From: Bacteroides fragilis NCTC 9343
GTDB taxonomy: Bacteria; Bacteroidota; Bacteroidia; Bacteroidales; Bacteroidaceae
Reading direction: 5' to 3'
DNA: 64,000 nt
Assembly: GCF_000025985.1 (NCBI RefSeq)
Contig: NC_003228.3
Span: forward strand, 3,968,001 to 4,032,000
This document shows positions 26,422-34,315 of this stretch, in pieces. How positions within the stretch are numbered: position 1 is the first letter of the stretch; each line of letters opens with the position of its first letter. Both the position numbers and the translations under genes were made by a program. The notes under the pieces were generated by a model. It was not told where the DNA came from, ran no database searches, and saw only the letters and a list, made by a program, of their open reading frames with translations.

Positions 26422-28521
26422 ATGAAACAAAAGAAAATGCTTTCACTCACACTTTCCCAAATACGGCAACTATACTGTCAGGAGTTACCTGAACTCACAG
26501 CAATGGCTCAACAAAGTCTTGACGACACCGACTTTAAAAACCACCTGCAAGAGTTCCTCACTCCTTACATATCCGGAGGGAACAAAGCGGGTGAGCAAAT
26601 TCGACTCCTTATCAGCTACGACGGAAAGACTGTTCATGAGCTGTCTAACGAACAGGATATGCAAATACAGACCTTATCTCTTCTCCGACGCTTCTTGACC
26701 GGGAATTTGGAAAATGCAGAAATACCTACTGACTTATTCCTGGACCTATACTATCTCTTTAAAAGGCTGGAAGAGCCGGAATCCCCACTCCCCTCTCCAC
26801 AACGAATTAAAAACCGAACCGAACGCTGGGCCACCGGACTGGACGAAGATGTGATAGAGTTACGTTCCGAGAATCAGGAACGGATGCTGCATCTACTGAT
26901 ACAAAAAATAGAAAACCGGAAATCCAAACCATCTTCACGTTTTCACTTTGAAGAAGGAATGAGTTATGAAGAGAAATATCAACAGGTCTGTCAGTGGTGG
27001 AACGACTTTCGCTTCCATCTTTCAATGGCCATCAAAACTCCTACCGAGTTGAACCGCTTTCTCGGGAACTCCCTTTCCAGCGAAACAATGTATTTGTTGT
27101 CACGGGCCCGCAAAAAAGGAATGCCTTTTTTTGCCACTCCTTACTATCTTTCTTTACTCAATACCAGTGGAGAAGGGTATAACGATGAAGCCATCCGCAG
27201 CTACATTCTTTACTCCCCCCGTCTGGTAGAAACCTATGGTAACATTCGTGCTTGGGAACGTGAAGACATTGTAGAAGCCGGTAAACCGAACGCCGCCGGA
27301 TGGTTATTGCCGGATGGACATAACATCCACCGTCGTTATCCGGAAGTAGCTATCTTGATCCCCGATACAATGGGACGGGCTTGTGGAGGATTGTGCGCTT
27401 CATGTCAACGCATGTACGACTTCCAAAGCGAACGATTGAATTTCGAGTTCGACGCACTTCGTCCTAAAGAAAGCTGGGACAAAAAGCTACGCAGATTAAT
27501 GTCTTATTTTGAAGAAGATACCCAATTACGAGATATATTGATTACCGGAGGAGATGCTCTGATGAGTCAGAACAAAACCCTGAAAAATATTCTTGAGGCT
27601 GTTTACCGCATGGCCGCACGTAAAAGAAAAGCAAATCAGGAACGCCCGGAAGGAGAAAAATACGCAGAATTGCAACGTGTCCGTCTGGGATCAAGATTAT
27701 TAGCTTACCTACCTATGCGTATTAACGATGAATTGATAGAGATTCTAAGAGAATTTAAAGAAAAGGCTTCTGCCATCGGAGTGAAACAATTTATTATTCA
27801 AACTCACTTCCAAAGTCCTTTAGAGGTTACTCCCTACACCCGGGAAGCTATCCGGAAAATCCTTTCTGCCGGATGGCTGATTACGAATCAGCTGGTATAT
27901 ACCGTAGCTGCATCCCGACGGGGACACACCACAAGACTGAGACAAGTACTCAATTCGCTGGGAGTAGTTTGTTATTATACCTTCTCCGTCAAAGGATTCA
28001 ATGAAAATTATGCCGTATTCACTCCCAACAGCCGATCGATGCAGGAGCAACATGAAGAAAAAGCATTTGGCAAGTTGACGCAGGAACAGGCTGAAGAACT
28101 GTACTCTCTTCTTGAAACAGGTGAGGACATCGCTACTCGAATACGTCATTTCATGAAGAAACATCATTTACCCTTCATGGCAACAGACCGAAGTGTACTT
28201 AATCTGCCCGCTATCGGCAAGAGCATGACATTCAACCTAGTGGGAATAACAGAGGAAGGCAGACGTATCCTTCGTTTCGACCATGACAGCACCCGCCGTC
28301 ATAGCTCTATCATTGACAAACTGGGAAAAATATATATCGTAGAAAATAAATCACTCGCAGCTTATCTAAGGCAATTAAGCAAAATGGGGGAAGATCCGGA
28401 AGATTATGCCAGCATTTGGAGCTATACGGAAGGAGAAACAGAACCTCGCTTCAAGTTGTATGAATACCCTGAATTTGAATTCCACACAACAGAACGGATG
28501 AGCAATCTGGAAGTATTATAA
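26422..28521 (+). CDS. KamA-family radical SAM protein (lysine 2,3-aminomutase-like)
   Basis: At 699 residues this is much longer than a standard lysine 2,3-aminomutase (about 420). A radical SAM cluster motif CGGLCASC (Cys321, 325, 328) sits mid-protein, followed by the KamA-type barrel with DILITGGDALMSQNK and RLGSRLLAYLPMRI. The first 300 residues form an extra domain without a motif I recognise, and a C-terminal extension follows the barrel. Aminomutases of this family use SAM and PLP to shift an amino group. Whether this protein acts on free lysine, a peptide or another substrate is not clear. It is a single-gene unit. Confidence 0.8.
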   Translation: MKQKKMLSLTLSQIRQLYCQELPELTAMAQQSLDDTDFKNHLQEFLTPYISGGNKAGEQIRLLISYDGKTVHELSNEQDMQIQTLSLLRRFLTGNLENAEIPTDLFLDLYYLFKRLEEPESPLPSPQRIKNRTERWATGLDEDVIELRSENQERMLHLLIQKIENRKSKPSSRFHFEEGMSYEEKYQQVCQWWNDFRFHLSMAIKTPTELNRFLGNSLSSETMYLLSRARKKGMPFFATPYYLSLLNTSGEGYNDEAIRSYILYSPRLVETYGNIRAWEREDIVEAGKPNAAGWLLPDGHNIHRRYPEVAILIPDTMGRACGGLCASCQRMYDFQSERLNFEFDALRPKESWDKKLRRLMSYFEEDTQLRDILITGGDALMSQNKTLKNILEAVYRMAARKRKANQERPEGEKYAELQRVRLGSRLLAYLPMRINDELIEILREFKEKASAIGVKQFIIQTHFQSPLEVTPYTREAIRKILSAGWLITNQLVYTVAASRRGHTTRLRQVLNSLGVVCYYTFSVKGFNENYAVFTPNSRSMQEQHEEKAFGKLTQEQAEELYSLLETGEDIATRIRHFMKKHHLPFMATDRSVLNLPAIGKSMTFNLVGITEEGRRILRFDHDSTRRHSSIIDKLGKIYIVENKSLAAYLRQLSKMGEDPEDYASIWSYTEGETEPRFKLYEYPEFEFHTTERMSNLEVL

Positions 28522-28527
28522 ACAACA

Positions 28528-28588
28528 AACAGTGAACAATAAACAGCCTCCTAATATATAATGCGTATCCTGTTTATTATTCACTGTT
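28528..28588. repeat. Long inverted repeat between convergent genes
   Basis: The arms AACAGTGAACAATAAACAG (28528-28546) and CTGTTTATTATTCACTGTT (28570-28588) match at 18 of 19 positions around a 23-base spacer. It sits between convergent genes and may end transcription from both sides, although it lacks a clear T-run. Confidence 0.6.
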
Positions 28589-28611
28589 CATCACTCTTTG
28601 CCGAGCGTCCG

Positions 28612-29937
28612 TTATTCCTCGTTTTCCTCTTTCACCCGAATTACGATATTCGCTATGATAGCAGTCAAACCACCGGTCGTGATGCCAGACGAAAAGATAC
28701 TACGAATAGCTTCCGGAGCCTGGCTTAACACATCGGGCATCAATTCTACTCCAAGTCCCAATGAAAGACTGACAGCCAATACCAATGTTTCCTTCCGTCC
28801 GATATTTTGTGATGCAACAATGCGGATTCCGGCTGCTGCGACAGTTCCGAACATTAACAAAGTAGCTCCGCCTAACACAGGGTCCGGCATCAGTGAGAAA
28901 ACAGCTCCCACAATCGGAAATAGCCCCAAAAGAATCAACATTGCAGCTATATAGTAACCCACATACCGACTGGCCACTCCTGTCAATTGAATGATTCCAT
29001 TGTTCTGAGCAAAAATAGAATTAGGGAAAGAGTTAAATATACCTGCCAGAAAAGAGTTAAAACCATCGGCCATCACACCTCCCGAAACTCGTTTGAGATA
29101 GTCGTCACCCTCGATCTTCAAACCAGAAATCATCGAATTGGCCGTTACGTCTCCGGTCGCTTCGATAGCTGTAATCATATATACGAGCCCGATGGCAATG
29201 AAAGAAGACACATTAAAATCGAGTCCGTATTTAAAAGGCTGGGGAATATTGAAACTCATCAGCATCTCTACATTCAAAGCACTCATATCTACTTTTCCCA
29301 AAACAAAAGCAAGGCCGTATCCCAAACAGAGTCCCAACACAATGGAACTCATGCGCAAATACTTATTCTTGCAACGGTTAAAAAACAGCACGCTGAGCAA
29401 AACCGCACCTGCAATCGAAAGATTCTCCCAAGAAGCAAACGTACCATTATCCATCGCAGTATAACCACCTCCACAAGAGATAATACCTACTTTTATCAGA
29501 CTTAACCCGATAAGCAACACCACGATACCCGAAACCAACGGAGTAATAATATTACGCATATATTTGAAAGTGCGGCTGATGATCATTTCAATGGGAGCAG
29601 CCGCCATACAGACACCAAAAATAAGAGGAAGTCCACCGACAAGTCCCGTAGCAATGATAGGACCGATAAACGAAAAACTTGTTCCCTGAATACAAAGCAA
29701 CTTTGCCCCTATAGGTCCAAAACGGCGACACTGGATAAAAGTAGATACCCCCGAAGCAAAGAGAGACATCGAAACCAAGAAACCGGTTTTCTCCACATCC
29801 AGTTTCAAGGCACTGGCGATAATCAACGGCGGAGTAATAATAGCTACAAAAATAGCAAGCAGATGCTGCAATGCCGCAAATAATGCATCTTTAAAAGGCG
29901 GACGGTCTTCAATACCGTATATCAAGTCTGTTTTCAT
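28612..29937 (-). CDS. NCS2-family nucleobase permease (xanthine/uracil type)
   Basis: This 441-residue inner membrane protein has about 12-14 helices. The NCS2 signature residues appear in AIEATGDVTANSMISGL and the GVMADGFNSFLAGIFNSFPNS region. It imports a nucleobase such as xanthine, uric acid or uracil with a cation. Sequence style favours a purine/xanthine permease over UraA, but the substrate is inferred. It lies 6 bases downstream of the DUF5020 outer membrane gene, so the pair likely forms an outer plus inner membrane uptake route. The next gene across is a base-excision glycosylase. Confidence 0.9.
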   Translation of the reverse strand: MKTDLIYGIEDRPPFKDALFAALQHLLAIFVAIITPPLIIASALKLDVEKTGFLVSMSLFASGVSTFIQCRRFGPIGAKLLCIQGTSFSFIGPIIATGLVGGLPLIFGVCMAAAPIEMIISRTFKYMRNIITPLVSGIVVLLIGLSLIKVGIISCGGGYTAMDNGTFASWENLSIAGAVLLSVLFFNRCKNKYLRMSSIVLGLCLGYGLAFVLGKVDMSALNVEMLMSFNIPQPFKYGLDFNVSSFIAIGLVYMITAIEATGDVTANSMISGLKIEGDDYLKRVSGGVMADGFNSFLAGIFNSFPNSIFAQNNGIIQLTGVASRYVGYYIAAMLILLGLFPIVGAVFSLMPDPVLGGATLLMFGTVAAAGIRIVASQNIGRKETLVLAVSLSLGLGVELMPDVLSQAPEAIRSIFSSGITTGGLTAIIANIVIRVKEENEE

Positions 29938-29943
29938 CAGTTT

Positions 29944-30651
29944 TTAGTTTATTGTCCATTTCAGTGCCAGTGTAGGGATGACATAAAAACCATCGCGTCC
30001 ACCAAAATTATTACTCAGCTCAACTTCTGAGCCCACACTCAACTTAAATTTATCACTGATACCTTTTATACGGTTCAGATTCACCCAAAACTGGGGCTCG
30101 GTAAGAAAAATAGTCTTCCCATAAGCAGTCTCCTCACGCCACCAGTCAGCAAAGCCGGAAAAAGTGAGCAAGTTATTGCTGAAATTCATATACCAGGTTC
30201 CGGTCAGCTGAAAGTTATTGGGAGAATGGTGTTTCTGAATATACTTATACATGGCCGACAATGAAAAGCCACGCGAGAAAGCAGTATTATTATAAGTATA
30301 GGTAACTCCCCCCAAATAAGCGTTCTGATAAGAAAAACCTTTGGCAAGACCTCCATTATACTCCACATGTACCGAGAACGGATTCTTCCAGAATTTCAAT
30401 TCACGGGCTATTTCCCAATAAGCAGCCGCTACTCCGTCAGAAGTATAGTCCATGTCCACAAAGAAATAAGTACTACCCCACTTATCAGGATGAAACTTCT
30501 CCACGGTAGAGGTTAATACAGGACGGTCCTTTAAATCTTTATCATACAAAGAACGTCCGAAATCATAGTGCAACTGAATGTTTTGTGCCCTTAATCCGAT
30601 GCCAACGGATAACAAAAACAGGCAAAAAAGAGCAATAGCAGTCCTTCTCAT
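29944..30651 (-). CDS. DUF5020 / Tsx-like outer membrane channel
   Basis: The 235-residue product begins MRRTAIALFCLFLLSV with a signal peptide ending at LRAQN and then shows alternating beta-barrel strands to the final WTIN, with an aromatic-rich end. DUF5020 belongs to the family of nucleoside-specific Tsx channels, which let nucleosides cross the outer membrane. An earlier in-frame ATG at 30678 falls inside the likely -7 box, so 30651 is chosen. It is the first gene of a pair with the NCS2 permease, which supports a role in nucleoside or nucleobase uptake. Confidence 0.82.
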   Translation of the reverse strand: MRRTAIALFCLFLLSVGIGLRAQNIQLHYDFGRSLYDKDLKDRPVLTSTVEKFHPDKWGSTYFFVDMDYTSDGVAAAYWEIARELKFWKNPFSVHVEYNGGLAKGFSYQNAYLGGVTYTYNNTAFSRGFSLSAMYKYIQKHHSPNNFQLTGTWYMNFSNNLLTFSGFADWWREETAYGKTIFLTEPQFWVNLNRIKGISDKFKLSVGSEVELSNNFGGRDGFYVIPTLALKWTIN

Positions 30652-30675
30652 GTTGAATGTTTTTTTATTAAGGCG

Positions 30676-30683
30676 CAAAAGTA
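30676..30683 (-). promoter_or_regulatory. -7 box (TACTTTTG) of the DUF5020-NCS2 operon
   Basis: On the minus strand this is an exact match to TAnnTTTG followed by C. It predicts a start near 30671 and therefore supports translation from 30651. Confidence 0.5.
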
Positions 30684-30728
30684 ATTAAAAATCGTGGGAG
30701 TACGTTTCTATCAAATAGATATTATCAC

Positions 30729-30736
30729 TATTTTTG
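30729..30736 (+). promoter_or_regulatory. -7 box (TATTTTTG) of the DNA glycosylase gene
   Basis: Exact match to TAnnTTTG, 21 bases before the ATG, with a TTTC at the -33 distance. Confidence 0.45.
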
Positions 30737-30757
30737 CTCCCGATCAAATAGTAAACA

Positions 30758-31348
30758 ATGGACATAGAAATAGAAAATCATCCGTTAGAGCCCTTTCTCC
30801 CCGCCAATGCCCGATTGCTGATGCTGGGAAGTTTTCCACCTCAAAAGAAACGATGGTCGATGGATTTTTACTATCCGAACCTGAACAATGATATGTGGAG
30901 AATCGTGGGATTGCTGTTCTTTAACAACAAAGACTACTTCCTTAACGAAACCCGGAAAGCTTTCTGCCGCGAACGCATTATCAGCTTTCTCAACGATAAA
31001 GGAATAGCTTTATTCGATACCGCTTCGGCCATCCGACGCCTACAGGACAATGCCTCAGACAAGTTCCTGGAAGTGGTGCAGCCCACTGATATAAGCCGAC
31101 TTCTCGGACAACTCCCGGAATGCAAAGCCATCGTCACAACAGGGCAAAAGGCAACAGATACACTCCGGGCACAATTCGAAGTGGAAGAACCCAAGGTGGG
31201 CGATTTCTCTGAGTTCGTCTTTGATGGACGCCCGGTGCGCTTATACCGCATGCCTTCTTCTTCACGAGCCTATCCGTTGGCACTCGACAAAAAAGCGGCA
31301 GCATACCGCACCATGTATCAGGATTTACAAATGCTTAATATAGAATAA
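30758..31348 (+). CDS. Uracil/hypoxanthine-DNA glycosylase family protein
   Basis: The pattern MLGSFPPQKKRWSMDFYYPN followed by NNDMW, and the later VVTTGQKATDTL and LYRMPSSSRAYP, identify the uracil-DNA glycosylase superfamily branch that removes hypoxanthine or related deaminated bases (deoxyinosine glycosylase type). Deamination of adenine in DNA yields hypoxanthine, so this is a base-excision repair enzyme. The exact substrate is inferred from the family. The length, 196 residues, is usual. It is followed 2 bases later by an ArsC-like gene and is probably co-transcribed with it. Confidence 0.82.
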   Translation: MDIEIENHPLEPFLPANARLLMLGSFPPQKKRWSMDFYYPNLNNDMWRIVGLLFFNNKDYFLNETRKAFCRERIISFLNDKGIALFDTASAIRRLQDNASDKFLEVVQPTDISRLLGQLPECKAIVTTGQKATDTLRAQFEVEEPKVGDFSEFVFDGRPVRLYRMPSSSRAYPLALDKKAAAYRTMYQDLQMLNIE

Positions 31349-31350
31349 AT

Positions 31351-31704
31351 ATGAAAACTCTCTTTTTGCAATATCCCGCATGCAGCACTTGCCAGAAAGC
31401 TAAAAAGTGGCTGATAGAAAACAACATTGAGTATACTAACCGCCTTATTGTGGACGATAATCCCACAGTAGAAGAATTGAAAGCTTGGATTCCACTAAGC
31501 GGACTACCCGTTAAGAAGTTTTTCAACACCAGTGGTGTAGTATATAAAGAGCTGAAACTCAGCAGCAAGCTTCCTACAATGACTGAAGAAGAACAGATCG
31601 CCCTTTTAGCTACCAATGGCAAATTAGTGAAACGCCCGCTGGTAGTGACCGAGCGCTTCGTATTGGTAGGATTTAAACCCGAAGAATGGGAAAAATTAAA
31701 ATAA
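31351..31704 (+). CDS. ArsC/Spx-family thioredoxin-fold protein
   Basis: This 117-residue protein has YPACSTCQKAKKWL with a CxxC (C14 and C17 in CSTC), the ArsC-like fold, and a conserved LVKRPLVV segment near the C-terminus with the Arg that binds oxyanions or glutathione in this family. The YffB/Spx-type members are often called arsenate reductases, yet many do not reduce arsenate. No arsenic efflux gene is near, so a general thiol-redox role is more likely. It starts 2 bases after the glycosylase gene. Confidence 0.85.
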   Translation: MKTLFLQYPACSTCQKAKKWLIENNIEYTNRLIVDDNPTVEELKAWIPLSGLPVKKFFNTSGVVYKELKLSSKLPTMTEEEQIALLATNGKLVKRPLVVTERFVLVGFKPEEWEKLK

Positions 31705-31727
31705 TTAGCAACTTCTTTGCATAAAAG

Positions 31728-31758
31728 CTTGCAAATTCAGAAGTTTATTCTACCTTTG
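31728..31758 (+). promoter_or_regulatory. Promoter of tRNA-Trp
   Basis: CTTG (31728-31731), 19 bases, then TACCTTTG (31751-31758) match the Bacteroides -33/-7 pattern. The tRNA begins 12 bases later. Confidence 0.6.
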
Positions 31759-31769
31759 CAGCCGCAAAC

Positions 31770-31842
31770 ACGGGAGTAGCTCAGTTGGTAGAGCACCGGT
31801 CTCCAAAACCGGGTGTCGGGAGTTCGAGCCTCTCCTCCCGTG
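31770..31842 (+). tRNA. tRNA-Trp (anticodon CCA)
   Basis: The 73-base cloverleaf is complete. The 5' acceptor strand ACGGGAG (31770-31776) pairs with CTCCCGT. The D arm is GCTC...GAGC, the anticodon stem is CCGGT/ACCGG with loop CTCCAAA (anticodon CCA), and the T loop is TTCGAGC. The CCA tail is not encoded. A terminator follows directly. Confidence 0.97.
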
Positions 31843-31846
31843 CAGA

Positions 31847-31887
31847 AAAAATCCCGCTTAGGTCACATGACTTAGGCGGGATTTTTC
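31847..31887. terminator. Bidirectional terminator between tRNA-Trp and the TonB-like gene
   Basis: AAAAAATCCCGC and GCGGGATTTTT enclose a long loop with CTTAGG/GACTTAG pairing. A T-run lies on one side and an A-run on the other, so it can end both convergent units. Confidence 0.85.
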
Positions 31888-31892
31888 ATTAA

Positions 31893-33062
31893 TCAAAAAC
31901 GGATACTGATTTCTACCGGTTCCTCACCCATTGTCCAGTCAGGTCCTTCCTCGATCAAGCGAATGGCTTCCTCATCAGCCGAAGCACAAAGTCCCTTTTT
32001 AACAGTAATGTCTTGTGGACGTCCTTCCTTATCTACCCGAAAAGTAAGAATAACTTTTCCCTTGGCACGCGCACAGTCTTTATCAGACGGATGAACCAGA
32101 CTCTCTTTCAGATATTTCCGAAATGCCTTTCTACCTATGGTAGGTTGGGGAGTACCGGACATTTTCAGACTCGCTACAGCTCCCGTTATACTCCCTTTCG
32201 ACTGCGAACCATACCCTACCACTACCACCTCATCAAGCGTGGCTTGATCTTCGTTCATCGCTATCAATAAGCTTTTAGTCGTATCAACCGGAAGCGTAAC
32301 GGATTCATAACCAATATAATCGACTGCAAGTTCCCGATTTCCACCTGTCTTCAATACAAAATTACCATTTACGTCGGAGATAGTTCCCTGATTAGTCCCT
32401 TTCAGCTTAACGGTAGCACCGACAATAGGATAACCGCTGGAGTCTGTCACTCTGCCATGTACTTTACCCCCAACCGCTACCTGAGCAGTAAGGCTGCTGT
32501 CATTAGCCGGAATAGATTTCATAGCCGAACTTGTGGTAGCAGCCAAAGGCTCTTCGGCAATAGTGGTTTCCAATGCCTCATCGATCCATCCCTGTGTCAT
32601 GGCCTGAGGCACCTCTGTGTGGGGAGATACAACAACTTTTTTCTCTCTATTCCCGGTTATCAATCCCTTCTGAATAGTTGCGGAATCTTTTCTCACCGTC
32701 GCCACCAAATCCTCTTTCTTTTCTTCCTTTTGTACAGACAAAGGTTCCAAGTGAGATACTTCTTCCATTGCTATCCGTGCTTCATCCGGTAAAGTATTCT
32801 CCTGAAGCAGGAAATAAGAACCGATACAAACTCCGATCAGAAGGCTGGCAGCCACACTCCAAGCAATGGTATGCCTGCGTTTTTGCGTTACGCGCATATT
32901 CACCCGGCGACGCAACAACTCTATTTGCTCATCGGCTCCACTCTCCACCCGGCTATACCCTTCCAACGCATCGGCCAAAAAAGGATCACGCATCGCTTCT
33001 TTCTCCAATCGATGTGCTTCTTTCCCCTTGCGGAATCCCCGTATGTAATCCGATAGTTTCAT
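31893..33062 (-). CDS. Inner membrane anti-sigma-like protein with SusC-like linker and TonB C-terminal domain
   Basis: This 389-residue protein has a cytosolic N-terminal region (1-65) like anti-sigma factors, a single membrane helix (about 66-86), and a long periplasmic linker. A CarboxypepD-regulatory-like domain (about 198-270) follows, then LDEVVVVGYGSQSKGSITGA (276-295), a TonB-box/plug sequence typical of SusC receptors, and a TonB C-terminal domain (about 313-389). It starts 4 bases inside the sigma factor gene (ATGA overlap), so the sigma factor is its partner by location. The chain of a receptor-type TonB box and a TonB domain in one protein is unusual. Confidence 0.75.
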   Translation of the reverse strand: MKLSDYIRGFRKGKEAHRLEKEAMRDPFLADALEGYSRVESGADEQIELLRRRVNMRVTQKRRHTIAWSVAASLLIGVCIGSYFLLQENTLPDEARIAMEEVSHLEPLSVQKEEKKEDLVATVRKDSATIQKGLITGNREKKVVVSPHTEVPQAMTQGWIDEALETTIAEEPLAATTSSAMKSIPANDSSLTAQVAVGGKVHGRVTDSSGYPIVGATVKLKGTNQGTISDVNGNFVLKTGGNRELAVDYIGYESVTLPVDTTKSLLIAMNEDQATLDEVVVVGYGSQSKGSITGAVASLKMSGTPQPTIGRKAFRKYLKESLVHPSDKDCARAKGKVILTFRVDKEGRPQDITVKKGLCASADEEAIRLIEEGPDWTMGEEPVEISIRF

Positions 33063-33634
33063 CCCTTAAGCTGATTTTTAATGCAAATCTTTAAATTTCG
33101 TTTTCCATTTTGGATATAACTCTTCACATTGTTCAGAGTAAATCCGTTTTGTTCCACAATGTCGGCATACGACATCTCTTCGAGAAAGAAACGCGTAATA
33201 CTGGTCCGTTGTTCTTCGGGCAACTTTTCGAGACAGTGATGTAATGCCTTCAGTTGTTCCTCCGAACTTTCCTCTTCACTTAATAGATGCAGAAATTCGT
33301 CAGATTCCATAATATTAACCGTATAATCTAACGGAATTTCTTTATTTTCCTTCCGTAAAAGTTGCAGGCAATGATTCTTCGCTACCCGGTAGAGCCATGG
33401 CTTGAACACTTTTATCTCATAATTTCCCAACTTAGGTAGTAAATCTTCAAATAGTTGCATGACTGCTTCCTGTGCCCGGTCTTCATCATGCAGGTATTTC
33501 AGGCAAAGTCCATACAGTAACGGTATATATCGGTTATATAATTCGCCGAAATATTCCGTATCGCCAGACTTCGTATAGTGTATCAGTAATTCCTCGTCCG
33601 ATAGTCTCGATATGTTTCTTTTGAAAAACAACAT
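33059..33634 (-). CDS. ECF sigma-70 family sigma factor
   Basis: This 191-residue protein has sigma region 2 (about 12-85), with the core-binding YIPLLYGLCLKYLHDEDRAQEAV, and region 4 (about 125-180), a helix-turn-helix with MSYADIVEQNGFTLNNVKSY. It directs RNA polymerase to a target set that is unknown. It directly follows plsC (stop and start abut) and is coupled to the downstream TonB/anti-sigma-like gene. The phospholipid genes upstream suggest an envelope stress or growth link, which is inferred from the shared operon. Confidence 0.9.
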   Translation of the reverse strand: MLFFKRNISRLSDEELLIHYTKSGDTEYFGELYNRYIPLLYGLCLKYLHDEDRAQEAVMQLFEDLLPKLGNYEIKVFKPWLYRVAKNHCLQLLRKENKEIPLDYTVNIMESDEFLHLLSEEESSEEQLKALHHCLEKLPEEQRTSITRFFLEEMSYADIVEQNGFTLNNVKSYIQNGKRNLKICIKNQLKG

Positions 33635-34306
33635 CTATTCCTCTTCTTCGTCGATAACGACTTGATATTTTTCTTTCATTACTTCAAAATCACCTGTAAT
33701 CTGGTCTAATATTTCATGTGTATCTGTACTCTTTACCAATGTGGGTATACCGTAATAGACGGATGCTTTGTAGGGTAGCAGTATCATTTTGCCTTTAGGC
33801 AGTGAACGTCCCATGCCGGTCATGAACACGGGAATATATTTCACTTCAGGTCGCAGAGACAGGATACGGGCTATACCGGATTTTATTTTTCCCATTTGTT
33901 CCGACTTTCCTCTGGTTCCTTCCGGAAAAAGAATCAGTGAATATCCGGCATCAATGGCTTCGAGCATCTTGCGAATCGGATCATGTTCCGAATCTTTTTC
34001 CCCTTTTCTCCTGATTAAAAGAGTATTGATGAAAAAGTTACTTATCGAAGCCTGAAAGCGAGTTTTCCCGAAATAATCTTCTGCCGCTACAGGTTTGACT
34101 TTCCATAAAAGGTTACCGGGCAAAGAAGATAGCAAACTGAGGGTATCCAAGTGGCTGTTATGATTGGCAAGGATGATAAACTGCTTCTCCTTTTTGAGGA
34201 ACTGGCAATCGGTGAACTGAACCCCTACGATTAATTTCAGGAACCAGTGGAAAACACCTTTATATATAATCCGCATGGCAACAGATTGCATGAATCTTTT
34301 TTCCAT
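33635..34306 (-). CDS. plsC: 1-acyl-glycerol-3-phosphate acyltransferase (PlsC-like)
   Basis: This 223-residue enzyme has the catalytic NHNSHLD (NHx4D) motif near residue 50 and FPEGTR near residue 130, both diagnostic of lysophosphatidate-type acyltransferases. A hydrophobic N-terminal helix associates it with the membrane. It transfers an acyl chain to position 2 of 1-acyl-glycerol-3-phosphate to make phosphatidate, which CdsA uses. It lies between cdsA (9 bases upstream) and the ECF sigma gene. The family has several substrates; this assignment rests on motifs and context. Confidence 0.88.
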   Translation of the reverse strand: MEKRFMQSVAMRIIYKGVFHWFLKLIVGVQFTDCQFLKKEKQFIILANHNSHLDTLSLLSSLPGNLLWKVKPVAAEDYFGKTRFQASISNFFINTLLIRRKGEKDSEHDPIRKMLEAIDAGYSLILFPEGTRGKSEQMGKIKSGIARILSLRPEVKYIPVFMTGMGRSLPKGKMILLPYKASVYYGIPTLVKSTDTHEILDQITGDFEVMKEKYQVVIDEEEE

Positions 34307-34315
34307 CTTTTCCTC

